Assembly: GCA_003993805.1 (NCBI GenBank)
Contig: RSEF01000012.1
Location: forward strand, 6,292,679-6,356,678
Length of the DNA: 64,000 nucleotides
Direction: 5' to 3'
Source: Himantopus leucocephalus
Lineage: Eukaryota > Chordata > Aves > Charadriiformes > Recurvirostridae
The translations under genes were made by a program, and so were the position numbers. Positions 24,364-36,514 of the stretch are shown piece after piece (the first letter of the stretch is position 1; each line of letters begins with the position of its first letter). The notes under the pieces were generated by a model. That model made no database searches, was not told where the DNA came from, and saw only the letters and a list, made by a program, of their open reading frames with translations.

Positions 24364-27300
24364 GTAAGAGCACACCAGTCTGAAAATGTTTTCAAAGGAA
24401 ACAAAATGGGGGTGGGAGGGAAAAAAGAGCAGGTGTATAACTAGTGTCAGCCACACAACAGCAAGTTTTAGCCAAGTTCAGAGACAGTGCTTACTTGGCT
24501 TTGTGCCTTCTGTTCAAAATATGATACTGTGGGTTTATTTGGCTGTTGTCAAAGAAGTCTATAAACAAATGAATTTATTTTTAGCAGTGCTTGAGCTGCT
24601 AGCAAAATTTAAATAACACCCAATGAGCGGTACTGGCACAAGCAAATAAAATGATGATAATATTTGTCGGGCACTCAATACATTAAATGCTCAACCAGGC
24701 TTTGCCTTCTAGGGGGTCAACACTCAAAACACGTAAGAAATTCAGTATCTTCAACTTTGCAAACCAACACCAGTCTATATACAATAGGTGTAGAACTGGG
24801 GGCAGAGCATCCTTTCACATGCTCATCCATCAACAGCCCATTTTTATAGTACTCTGACATTACAAAAGCAATAACATTCCACTCATGCAAATAGCTAAGC
24901 TCAAAGATCAAACGTTGACGATACTCCAGAGGCTTCTTTACATACATATTGAAATTTAAGATTCCTTTTCTTTTACAATAAATCACCCGTCCCATTTGAA
25001 TAGTCACTTTAGTTTATGAAATGATTTTGATGGATCACTGCTACCTGGCACAACGAGTTCCCAAACCAATCTCGCCCCATAAAAGACAGCTCTTCTGGAT
25101 AACGATTCCAGAGCGCCAGCCTAGTCTCCACTTAGATTATTGCAGGTGCGGTATTCAATCAGTGCTGAACAGAGGCCAAGGGCAGCAGAGATACCAGAGG
25201 GTACCCACATTTTGCTTGAAAGCACATCTGTACATTTGCAAGCTGTACAAAGTTTCTGCTCCACAAATGGTCGTTTAGAGAGACCTTTACAATTCCAGAT
25301 CAACTCAAGTGTCGAGAAACTAAAATATTTTCAGTACAATACCGTTTTTAGATAATCACCAGCTTTTAGGCATCCATACACTTGTGTGGCAGCACATTTG
25401 TCCGCAGAAGCAGAGAGGTGGGGAGACGGCAGGAGACGGGATATTTTTGTGCATTGCAAGTCTGTCCTGCTCATCATATAGACATATAAGTTAGGCCACT
25501 ATCAAGAGGTGTGATTCCTACACAACTACAGCAATATTAACGTTAATCTAACTAGTGTAAGAGACCGTAGCAGCAAGGACACGGTGATTCCCATGGCAAC
25601 ATCAGCACAAAATGTACCAGTTCTACTAAAAACGCTTGGTCTTTCCTTGGGCAACTGAAGCCTTTCCTGCTGCATCCACATTGTTACAATTATTTAAGCT
25701 ATAATGAGAAGAAAGTTAGGAGATATGCCCGTTAGTTGTGGATTTATTTTTTTTTTTTAACCTGAAACAGAGAACTATGCAAGTTTCTTCAAAAGAACTA
25801 CAAATACCCAAATACAATTACAGTTAATAGCATAATAAATCCCATAATACAGGATTTAGAGGACATCTGGTCCTTGTTACTTCTGTACAGAAAGGTGTAC
25901 ACTGTGCAGATTTACACCTTATTAAGACCATCTTTCATCTTGTTAACACTGTTTACTTCTGCTGAGAAGGCTGAAGATAGGGAATTTGTATTCCTAGCCC
26001 TTAGTTCAAAAGCAGCAGTTTGGCGAATTCAATAGAGAGCTGGCTGCGAACGCTGCATCCAGGCTACAAGCCAATATTTTTCCCGTGAATGCGCCTCAAA
26101 CTGCAGAGATAGTTCTCCCCTCCTGCAAACATCCCTTCAGCATTTGTCGTAGCACACTCCCTGGGAAGGCAAAAGGGATAGAGATATCTTCCCTGCAACG
26201 TTTATTCTCCCGCGCAGCAATTCCCCTGGAGAAGGAGCGGGGCTGCAGCTGTGAGCCAGCAGCCAAGTCATCCCGCCTGGGAAAAAAATAAGCAATCCAT
26301 ACAATTTGTCACTGGGCTATTTTTGTTTCAGCTATTTGCACCAAACCTCACAGGGCTGAATGTCCTATGTGCTGTGCTCATTTGACAATTAAGTTACATC
26401 GATTATGCCCCCCCCCGCCGTTAGCCGTACGGTACTTTTATCCAGCCTACAGTTTTGGCTTCAATATCCTCCGGGTGAACTGCATAGTTAATGTTACAAT
26501 CCACTTGCAAATCCAGCATTAAGCTTGTCCAAAGACGATATTAATGCAACATAACTACAAATCATCCTATTCCACACTATTGTAAACTTCTTATTCTTTG
26601 AATTCTCCCAGAAAACCCCCCAAAATGAGCACTTATTACTGAAGGAACAGAACCCTCTGAATTCTACTGCTCTGAACACCAGTAAAGAATGAAGATTTAG
26701 GAGTCCTTCTCTTAAGTAAACTTCATTATGAAAGCTCGACTACAACAGAAGCTTTACCATACCACGTGAACCAGACCACTTGTTTGTTTTATAAGACAAG
26801 TTTAGCTCTGCCACTACACTATAGCAAGAAATACTAATTTCTCTACTTGTTTACAGTACTACGCAAGTTTTTACAACGCAAAATCAGTACAGCCCAGGCT
26901 CTAACACACTGTCCTACTTATGGTAACCACATCAAAGACATTCCTGGAAAAAACCTGAGCAACCCTAAAGTTTTAAGTGAGAAAGTTAAGTCTTTGGCAA
27001 TAATACCAAAGTTAACTCTGAAGGTAAATTCCTATTACAACCCCTTATTTTAGTACCTCAAAATGCATGCTACCCACCAGTCCCAACTAGTTATTTTTCC
27101 GTACCTCTTAACTGCAACACAAGACATATTTCAGACTTCTTCCTTCTTGATGTTGCAAAGCCACAGTAAATTTAGGTCTTTTTCCAGCAAGATGGTAGCC
27201 TTCCTACTTCCATTAGCATTCCCATTTACCTCAGCATGCTCAAAACCTTTCAGACAGCAAATAAGGTCCCTGTCATTACTTAGTATTTCACTGAACAGAG

Positions 27301-30300
27301 AAAGCCCTGGAAAAAGCTTATGTTATAAACCTCAAGCAGACAGACTTTGAACATGATGCATTTTACTTAGAAAATTTAATTAGGGTTTGACAAAATTTAA
27401 TTAGATGATAGATACTCATTTTGACCCAAACTATTTTTTTTTTTTCCCCCCACTGTCAGGCATAGCTTCTATTTATCTGCCTTCAATAGCTCAGTTCGTT
27501 TGGTTTTTTTTCTACCCACAGACCAGCTCTACCCGGTCTCTGGCCTCTCGGAGAGAGCTCTGCGGCTGAAGTCATGTCTAGGGTAGAGAGCAATTTTCCC
27601 GCATTCACGCATTTGCGCTCATGTCAATAGGATAGATGTATTAAAAGCAAGAACGTGATCATTAAAAAAACCCCAACAATTAACTGGTTCAGTTAAAACA
27701 AGTTAATGCCACAGGTTTTTAAAGCGGTACCACACACTTTGTGTTGTGTGGCTTACTAGGGGTTGTTCGCTTTCTGGGACATTACGCATGGAGATATCCA
27801 TGTGGAAGTGCTGAACCTGTTGACCTTCTCTCTTAGTAATTAGTGGAAGGTGAAAAGGCAGTTACTGGACATAATTAGTCTCTGTTCCAGGTTCTAAGAG
27901 AATACTCAATTTACAGAGAATCTTTAAACTGCAATATATTAGACATCATTACAGATAAATTCCACTTCTCAAATCATAGCCAGTTCTAGATAATGCAGAC
28001 CGAGGCACAAAGAGGAGACTTCAGTAAGAATTTTATGTCTCAAGGAGTAATATGGCACACAAATGTCAATAGTCCATAGACAGAGTGGGAAGATTTGTCT
28101 CCGCTTTTTAACAGTCACTTGAAAACTGACAGCCTGAAAGCATTCTCGAGTCCAGCACAATTCATGAGAAGGGGTCTGCACCAGCAGGTACGCAACTGCT
28201 TTTGCTCGTCGATGAATTGAAATAACAATACAGGCAATTCATCTTGAGCTGTCCTAAATATATTTTGAAAAATTAAGTGCACATATGGCAAGTGAGATAT
28301 TCAAGCCAGCCAACATAGGTAAAGAAAAGTATGTACAGGAAAAGCTGAAGAGTCCAATGCCTTTCCTACATGGCAAATCTTCGCTTCTTAACCCACTAGT
28401 TGTGTCTTACAGAAGGAGATATCTACAGAAAAGAATTCCTACATGATGCTGTTCACATAGCGTGGTTATTCAGCAGATCACCACAGGATTTTGGGAAGTG
28501 TGAGGTCTTCTATAAGCATTGCTCAGCGCTGTGGCGAGAGCCTTTGAGAAAAAGTATGTATAACGCAGAGGACAATGTCAGATAACGTAGGTATGCTCAC
28601 AACCAAACATTCTAAACAAAGTTGGGTTTATATTTTACTGAATGAGGACTGGGAAAATTACACAAATGCTACTATTAACTGTTTGAGAAAGTTACACAGA
28701 TGCTGAAGCACTATAATATTTTGACCCTGTTTCTCAAATGATGACAGCAACTTGAAAAGCCAAGAAAAATAACACAAGCAAACAAGTCACTTCCCTTCTC
28801 TTGTTCTGTATCACCTATAGAAGGCTCCAGAAGCAGCAGCTGTGGCACTGAAAACAAGCAGTGCCACGATTGAACGGGTATATTAACGCTGTGGGTTGTT
28901 GTGGATTTTTTGTTTTAATTGACCATTCGCATATCCGAGGTAAACCATCTAAGGGAGCCTTGTTCTTTTGCTTATTGCTGCTTTCACTTGAGCAAATACT
29001 AAGGTAAGATCTCATTACAGAAAAAAAAATTCAGGTGTGCCCCATTCCCCATGTCAGGTTTACCAGCCTAGCATACACAGCCACCCAGCGCCGTCATTGG
29101 GAGGAGGAGCAGAAGAAACTAGCAAGCACTTACTAGATCTGGGTTTTTAAAGTGGACTAAGAGAGCCTCAGGAAAGTGGTTCCTGAGTCTGGGCTACGTT
29201 TACTGAAGCTACTTCAGATGTGTATGAAGAGATGAGAACATTTAAATAGATGCTTATGAAAAGATACTGTCTAATTTTCAAATATGGCTCAATAACTTCA
29301 ATATATATATTCCATTCTTTAATCCCCTCCTTGAAGCTTTACCATATAGCACCTAGAAAGCAATTCCAAGTCATTCCAACTCAAATTCAGTTCCGAGAAT
29401 CTACAGCATGATTTTTTCCACCTGCTTCCTCACTCGTTACAAGCACTTACAGCAAACAGAAAGGAAAGGATGTGGTAGATTCCCGGAGGCAGATGAAAAA
29501 ACACGATGTATACTTTTTGTCACTTCCACAGAAAGCGACTATAATAGTTTGAGTGCTTATTTTCTGTACTCTTTATGAAAGATAGTCTTGTGATGCACAC
29601 CTACAGTATTATTAAGTTCGATGATTTCATTCCTGACATTTAAACTTCCTGCTTATGAAAGACTAGAAGCACTTTTGTTTGTTTCTAGTAAGTTAATTCA
29701 CAGAGTTGCAAGCAATGGCTAAGAATATATGAAGAGATGACTGCATGGTACTGCTTTCAGATCTTATTTATAAGATTATTCATAGGCAAATAACTCAATG
29801 AAATTAACACATACCAGTAGTGACAAGGCATAATTTCGTTAGTCAACCATGTCAAGGTTAGTACAGGTCATTACATTGATGTTTGCTGATCATTTCTGCT
29901 TTCAATTAAATGTGCATTAATGAATCTCAACATATACCAATGTCTTGTTAAATTCTAACATTTATAATAGTGCTTAATTGCTTTTACCCTAAAGAGAAAG
30001 CAGTAAGAGGATTGCATTCATCAGGATTTGTCATGTAGTCATAATACTATAGAATTCATTAAAAAAAAAGATACAAGATATTGTATTACTTTAAGTGTTG
30101 ATCTTGACTTCACAGTATTTAAAGATTCATTTTTGCATTCATGCAAGCAGTAATATGAACAAGTAAACACCTAGCTAGTGGATTACATCCCTTTTTACAC
30201 ACCTTCTTGTATTCATCTTTATTTGCTGTTCAGCTGCCATACTAAAAAAACCTACAGACCGCTCAGAGGAAAAGCAAGCCACAAAAAGAACGTCCCAGAG

Positions 30301-32087
30301 ACAGAGGAGCCTGCACGTTTCACTGCGACTACAAGTCCAAAAGTAGACTAGGACTGCAAGGAGTGCGTGTGGAAGGGGTTAAGTCGTATTTCTGCCTCTC
30401 TCATCTCCAACTTCTAAATAAAAAGCCACAAGTTCTATCTTTAGTTTAAAAACATCTGACTGAGCTTGAATGTATTTTCCCTGTGAAAATTAGTGCAAGG
30501 TGAATGTTGTGAAGACAGAGCCAGTACAAGCTGGCTCAATTTGGATCCCAACTCAGGATCTCATCAGTTTGCACAGACAACACAGAGATTCAATCATACT
30601 TTTTCTGCTAAGATATTTCCAAGAGATATCAAACCCAAGATCGCTGTTTGAGATGCTTCCAAAGATAACTCAGCCAATAGTGCTTTTATACAGATATATC
30701 TGCAAAAGTGATAAGCCTGAAGAAGATACGCTAAGACTTGGAGGATAACTCATTAGGTGAAAGACAGCGTTACTAAAGACACTTGCATAAAAATCCATCA
30801 CTTATAAGGGAAATACTTTCAATACCTAATTCCTAACTTTCCACTTCTGAATTTTGCCCCTAATTGCTACTACAGCATATTCTAATGGAAAGATGTAAAG
30901 AGTTTCTGTAAACATGGTGTATGCATAACGCTAGGAATAAGAACAACGGCCATCACTTTGTTCAGTGAAGACAATCTGAAACATGTGGCCGTATGTCCAC
31001 AGGTCATATGAGATCCCATACACACGTCTCTACAAAGCAGACTTCCAGTTCCAGTTACACTTAGCTGATCCTTGAACTCCTGTTTTGAAAACTAAGTGGA
31101 AGACCTGAAGTGCTTCAGCATTCCAGCATATGCCTTTTGAGGTCAGTGCATTCAAGATTTCATACAGGAGTAAGATGAACTTGATCAAGACTGGTTATTT
31201 TTTGGAGGGGAAGTTAAAATCCCAAAGCCATTCCTTCTCTCATGTATCTTTTGATTTGGCCAGCAAGACTTTATTCCAAGCATTACGCTTGTGTTCCGAA
31301 TGGCTCAGTGAGCTCCAGAAAAACGTATTTTCTGACTAGTGTTAGAAGTTTCAAAACATTTACTTTGACTGGCTTTGCAATACCATTATCACAAGTGCAA
31401 ATGCATAAGCTCAGAAGGAGTCCTAAAATAGCTTCTCTGTACAGAGCTACCGAGCTTTAAAGCATGCTACTGGAGTGTTTTCAAAAAAACTTAGAAAGTG
31501 AACATAGTCACTATGGCAAAACATCATTTATAGCTCTGAAAAAAACCCCTAAAGTTCAGTCCGGGTGCTTTTCTACCCAAACAAGTTCTCAGTAGCTTAG
31601 AATAAAATTTTGTCACTCCTGTGCCCCAAAAAGCTGTACAAGAGCAAAGAAATTTTACTGCTCTGGCAGACTGATTTATATTTTATCATCTGTGATATGT
31701 TAATCCGTGGATGAATGTGTAATATTACATAAATACCAATGAATAATAGTTACAGACTGATTAAAAATAAGCTGAGTGTTTAAGTCCACAATTACAGGTG
31801 GCACTTTCACATTACCTCATTATGGCAGTGCTCTAGACAGCCACAAACTCTAGCACACACCTGCTCAGAAATACATTTTCATGCTCTCAGAATTACACTG
31901 CATGAAAGCAGCACGGATCACTGGGAGTTTAGACACCCAGATGTCTTTTTCAAAAGGAATCTAGAAGGAAACTGTAATATTCCTCACTTCTTCAGGTTCA
32001 CATCTATTTAGGCTACTCAGGCATCAGTCATGATTACCACAGGCCATGCATTTTGTAATTGGAATGATAAAACACTGAACAAATCCA

Positions 32088-32169
32088 GAAGTCTTTTGGG
32101 ACAAAAAAAAAAAAAATCATTTTCCCACANGAAGTCTTTTGGGACAAAAAAAAAAATCATTTTCCCACA
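32088..32169. repeat. Short duplicated join around N32130
   Basis: A 42-base block (32088-32129) is repeated at 32131-32169. The copies differ in the length of an internal A run, a typical alignment obstacle at a contig end. Confidence 0.88.
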
Positions 32170-34631
32170 AAAAAAAGTTTTGGGAAGGGTTCCATGAAAC
32201 AGGTGTTCTGTTACATGTTCTTATGTCACAGCACTGCTGTGACTTCTCTATGGACAGGTAGAGGTAACTAAAAATCAAAGTATTAGTCTTTTCAACTGTG
32301 AAGTGTTAATAATGACCGGGAAGTACGTGAAACGTAACAGCATTTTTAACCTCCATATATGCACAGTGAAGCCGCAGCAGGTTAGTTTTGAAAGCTGTTG
32401 CTTATTTTTAATACTGGAATTTTTGCCACGCATAAATCTTACTGTAACTATTTTTCCCTACATTAACTACTTCATTTAATCACGTAAACTACTCACTCAC
32501 CCAGGAACTAAACAGTCACTTTCTTGTTGTTTGGCTCCACTCTATTTACTGTGTTTTTTAATTTTTATATGTCGGCTATTTATTTGCAGATATTATTATA
32601 AATCTGCTTTTGAACTTTTCATGCTGCAGCAGTGATTTTATACGAGTAACACAAGTTACTCTGAAGCACCACTTTTTCATTCACCAATGCAAAAAGCTTA
32701 CTCTCATGCAACACATCATAACTTACAGCAGCTGAACCACGTGTAGGTCAAAGGACAGCAAAAATGTGTTCATTCTCATTATTATGTTACAGAAATTACA
32801 TGCTCAAACACTACAGCAAATACTCTCTTGTAAACTCATTTCTACTCCCTTTCTCACCGGCTTTACTTTCTCCACTCGCAGGAATTCCAGGTACATGATC
32901 TACTGGGCAATTTTGAAACACATTTGGAAGCCAGACAGTAAAATCTCATTCTTTAAACGCTAGTTCGGGACTAATCTCAGCACTGTTGACAAACCACCAC
33001 CACCCATTTCATCCTATGTATTTTTGCTCCCGCACCCGTTCGAACAGCAGCAGACCAGGGCAGTAAACCAGGGAAAAGAAGTCTACAGACTCTTCGCTAG
33101 AGATCTGACACAAAGGCTTGAGAAATACTGCAAAACATTTCCTGCTCAACATATGCCCCAAAAGCCAATTGCCTAAAGGATAACACGGCAAGCGTCGCCT
33201 CTAGAAACCCTTACGCAAGTTTTCTGTGAATAACTATGTTCTGAAAACAGTTAATGCAGAAACATGTGTCTTACACTGCCCGACTGCGTTGTACACCATC
33301 GTGGTATAGGTATGCTCCAGCTGTGCTCTGGGAGTCTCCACATACTGCTCATCTCTGCCAAAAACGCACGTTTACATTGGATTGATATGGTTCTTTTTAC
33401 AGAAAGAGTTACTTACGCAAATGACCTAGGCTCAGTAAAATAATAAAGCAGTAATTTTAGATCAATTATTATTCTACAGCGCTGAAATAAAACAACATTT
33501 AAGGAATGTAAGTAACAGGACTATCACTTCTGCCAGCAAAGAGTTAATGAAAGCCTCTTCCTTCATGAGGAAAGGAAACCTATAGCTAAAATCACCACTT
33601 GAAAAAGAACTCAGCGTGTATTTCAATATATTACCATTAGCTTCCTGAAGGAAGCTTATTTTACAGAGGACATCTCAGATCATAACCTTATTTTTGATAG
33701 TTTCAGACCAGTTCCCAAATATTTTAATATTCTTCATCATAGCTACACTGAAATAAGTCAGTACTTGCATTCAACCATCATTCTTGTATATGAGCCAAAG
33801 GCACACCAAAACCATAAGCATTTAAACTCAAATTTTCAAGTTCAGGAAAGGGCAAAGCCTGTTTTTTTTTTTTTTCCAAGTCCACCTCTAGCTTGAACCT
33901 TAGCTAAAAGGATTTAGACACACTCTCATAGAAGCGCCACTTTGGTCACTCTGGGATCGCTTTCACTGAAATCGCGTACTCAACTCTTCTGCGGTAATGC
34001 CAAGGGAAAGCCGAGGGTATGGTTTTCAGAAATGCTGTGGAATACCTGCATTTTCAGAACCGTCACCAAGTCTGATTTCACATATGCAAAACGATGAAGG
34101 GGTCGGCAGCCCCCCGGGGCGCAGTACCTCCGACAAAGCTGACTCAGAACTGTACCAGGTATACAAAATGCTTCTCACTCCACTTTTGTACTGACCTGGA
34201 ATATACTACTATAATTAAGCAACGCCAGGTTCAAAACAAAAAAGCTTGTTCGCTATGTCACCCCCGCCACTATGGAAGCATAGACAGGAATAATCAGAAT
34301 TAAGAGTTGCAGCTGTGCGTAAGAGCTAATGGGACCTCAAAGGTCTTTCCTTCGTACAGCACCTGTCTAGCATCCTTTCCTGTTAGTGTTTGCTGCCTCC
34401 GCACAGGCTCATGGAACACTCAGAGCACCACTGCAGTGAGGGCAGCGTGTTCCCAGGGCTGCCTGCTCACGGGGGATAACGTTCGCTATCAACCCATCAC
34501 TTCCAACCATCAGCTCCGTCGTTGGGTTAACTTCAAAATCCCTGAAATGGAAATTACCCGTTGTCAATCCCCGAGTCACACAGGAGTCCTTTTCCTTGAG
34601 CACAGGCATTAGTTTTCCTTTTCCAATTCAC
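32170..34631. other. Non-coding stretch, no gene seen
   Basis: AT-rich unique sequence without a supported gene or repeat family. Only short frames of 60-70 codons occur. Confidence 0.7.
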
Positions 34632-34955
34632 CAACATATATACCGCGGGGAGTTTATATAAAGCTTTAATATTTCAGTGTGATAGTCTTGCCACTCGGTG
34701 ACAAGAAGTGCTCTCTGTTCCGCAGCTTATTTCCTAAGCGAGCACCAAGGGCAGCAAACANCAACATATATACCGCGGGGAGTTTATATAAAGCTTTAAT
34801 ATTTCAGTGTGATAGTCTTGCCACTTGGTGACAAGAAGTGCTCTCTGTTCCGCAGCTTATTTCCTAAGTGAGCACCAAGGGCAGCAAACCNGGTGACAAG
34901 AAGTGCTCTCTGTTCCGCAGCTTATTTCCTAAGCGAGCACCAAGGGCAGCAAACA
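34632..34955. repeat. Triple duplicated join (N34761, N34891)
   Basis: Copy A is 34632-34760, copy B is 34762-34890, and a partial third copy is 34892-34955. A and B differ at CACTCGGTG against CACTTGGTG and at TAAGCGAGC against TAAGTGAGC. The third copy has TAAGCGAGC, like A. This is the same A-B-A order as at 18.8-19.1 kb and fits a misplaced alternative haplotype. Confidence 0.92.
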
Positions 34956-35059
34956 GAGACAGATAAAGGCTAGTAAACAGCAGAAGCAGTAAAATAAGCT
35001 AGTCTAACTTCTTGCTTATTCTACCAGCTCTTAATACTTAAATACACTTATTTTAAAAT

Positions 35060-35437
35060 ATTTAATTTTAAATTGAAAGGAATCAGCACTGGAGGATAAA
35101 AGTGATCTTGATAACAGCAGTGAGTATACAGAAACACCATTAAAGACCCACTGCGCTACACGATATCAAGTTCAGGAAAATATTCCTATCTTATTTCCCA
35201 AAACGTTAACGACATTTTACTTACCACTAAAGCCCACTGAATCTACTNATTTAATTTTAAATTGAAAGGAATCAGCACTAGAGGATAAAAGTGATCTTGA
35301 TAACAGCAGTGAGTATACAGAAACACCATTAAAGACCCACTGCGCTACACGGATATCAAGTTCAGGAAAATATTCCTATCTCATTTCCCAAAAAGTTAAC
35401 GATATTTTACTTACCACTAAAGCCCACTGAATCTACT
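35060..35437. repeat. Duplicated assembly join around N35248 (188-bp copies)
   Basis: Bases 35060-35247 and 35249-35437 are the same sequence with a handful of differences: CTGGAGG/CTAGAGG, ACACGATATC/ACACGGATATC, TCTTATT/TCTCATT, AACGTTAACGAC/AAAGTTAACGAT. This is the longest duplicated flank in the window. The divergence is allelic in scale. Confidence 0.92.
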
Positions 35438-36130
35438 GGCTACCTGGGCAAAGTTGGCCAAGTGCAACTGAAATTAAGACGACAATTTAATAAACCTGAA
35501 TACCTACACAGTGGTGATACTAGTGGGCAGGAAGAACGCTTTTCATTTGCCTAAATACAGGCTTATTAAGGTTACATTTACACCTGTACAACATACAGCA
35601 TTAAGGGCAGCTAACAGGAAATTGCTAATAAAATTCTCATGACCGAAACAGTGAATTATGAACAGAGGGAGGAGGCATGAGATTTAATTTCTTGGTTCCT
35701 TTGCATTCAGAACATTTCAACAAATATTAATCTGTCATTAAAAGCCATTCATACACCAGCACTAACTGCAACACAGCTTCGGACGCTATAGAGAACTTTT
35801 TCAGTATACTGGATTTTCAGATTCTACACCCTAAAAGTTGTTTAGAAAATAATCTTTAGTCCAGTTCACTGGTAAATACATGTAGAAACTTCCCCAAGTG
35901 TCCAGCTTAACCAAGGTTTAAACAAAGTTTGCTTTGAGAGCTTTTTTGGAACCTTACAAACAGGTAAGGTTCACCTTCACACACAAAGTGGCTCTTGTAC
36001 CCCCGGGATGCTCGGCCGTGGGTAGCCGTGGTTCCCACGCTGCCCAGCTAAGGGCAGGCCCGGGCTCAGCATCCCCATTTTGTTGTGAACTGGCCTCCTT
36101 TGCAGCCCCTACCGCCTTCAACATTGACCT

Positions 36131-36164
36131 TTGGGGTTTGGTTTTTGGTTTTTTTTTTTTTTTT
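36131..36164. repeat. G/T-rich tract ending in poly-T
   Basis: G and T runs ending in a long T run. Simple sequence. Confidence 0.85.
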
Positions 36165-36210
36165 AAGATTTTAAACAATCTCACATTGCCTGAAGAACAC
36201 ACAACTAGAG

Positions 36211-36246
36211 CATGATTATGACAAACAACATGATTATGACAAACAC
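36211..36246. repeat. 18-bp tandem repeat, two copies
   Basis: CATGATTATGACAAACAA occurs at 36211-36228 and again, with slight change at the end, at 36229-36246. No N lies between the copies, so this small duplication is probably genuine, unlike those at single-N joins. Confidence 0.85.
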
Positions 36247-36390
36247 CACATGGAGAGATTCTATGCCGGTGTGTCTAATTAGCAGAAACTCAGTTTACAG
36301 TTAAAGAATTGTCCTAATGAAAGAGCCAACCCAGACAGCCAAAATCCTTACGCTAGCGTGGGTTATAAGTTATCTCTACTGAAATTAAAG

Positions 36391-36514
36391 GCCAGGTTGG
36401 ACGGGGCTTTGACCAACCAGGTCTGGTGGGAGGTGTCCCTGTCCAGGGCAGGGGGGGTGGAACTGGATGCTCTTTGATGTCCCTTCCAACTTAAACCATT
36501 CTATGATTCTATGA
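36391..36514 (+). mobile_element. CR1 LINE 3'-end fragment, 5'-truncated
   Basis: Plus-strand orientation: GGCCAGGTTGGACGGGGCTT, then GGTGGGAGGTGTCCCTG, then CCCTTCCAAC and a clear ATTCTATGATTCTATGA tail, the characteristic CR1 3' octamer repeat. Its 5' truncation falls within a few bases of the truncation of the copy at 3920-4048. It has more substitutions than that copy (for example CCAGGTCTGG in place of CTGGGCTGG), so it is older or from another subfamily. Confidence 0.95.

Larger units (their letters stand above)
19063..32087. other. Long non-coding stretch, no confirmed gene
   Basis: Thirteen kilobases of mostly AT-rich unique sequence without a supported gene, RNA gene or dated transposon. 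CpG-dense patches (19976-20100, 23655-23775), G/T-rich tracts (22880-22953, 23292-23344) and exon-like segments (20552-20602 minus, 22279-22410 minus, 24283-24363 plus) are listed separately. Frames such as 121 codons at 21348-21713 and 136 codons at 23973-24383 have no family signature. Confidence 0.6.
35438..36390. other. Non-coding stretch, no gene seen
   Basis: No supported gene. It contains a G/T-rich tract (36131-36164) and, directly after it, an 18-base tandem repeat in two copies (36211-36246, unit CATGATTATGACAAACAA). Confidence 0.7.

Noticed and set aside
27729..27752. Short inverted repeat CCACACAC...GTGTGG
   Set aside because: Imperfect, short stem in simple CA/GT sequence. No RNA gene signature.
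35401..35490. Minus-strand segment between a TTTGCCCAG acceptor and a GTAAGT donor
   Set aside because: All three frames contain a stop, and half of the region is duplicated by the N35248 join.
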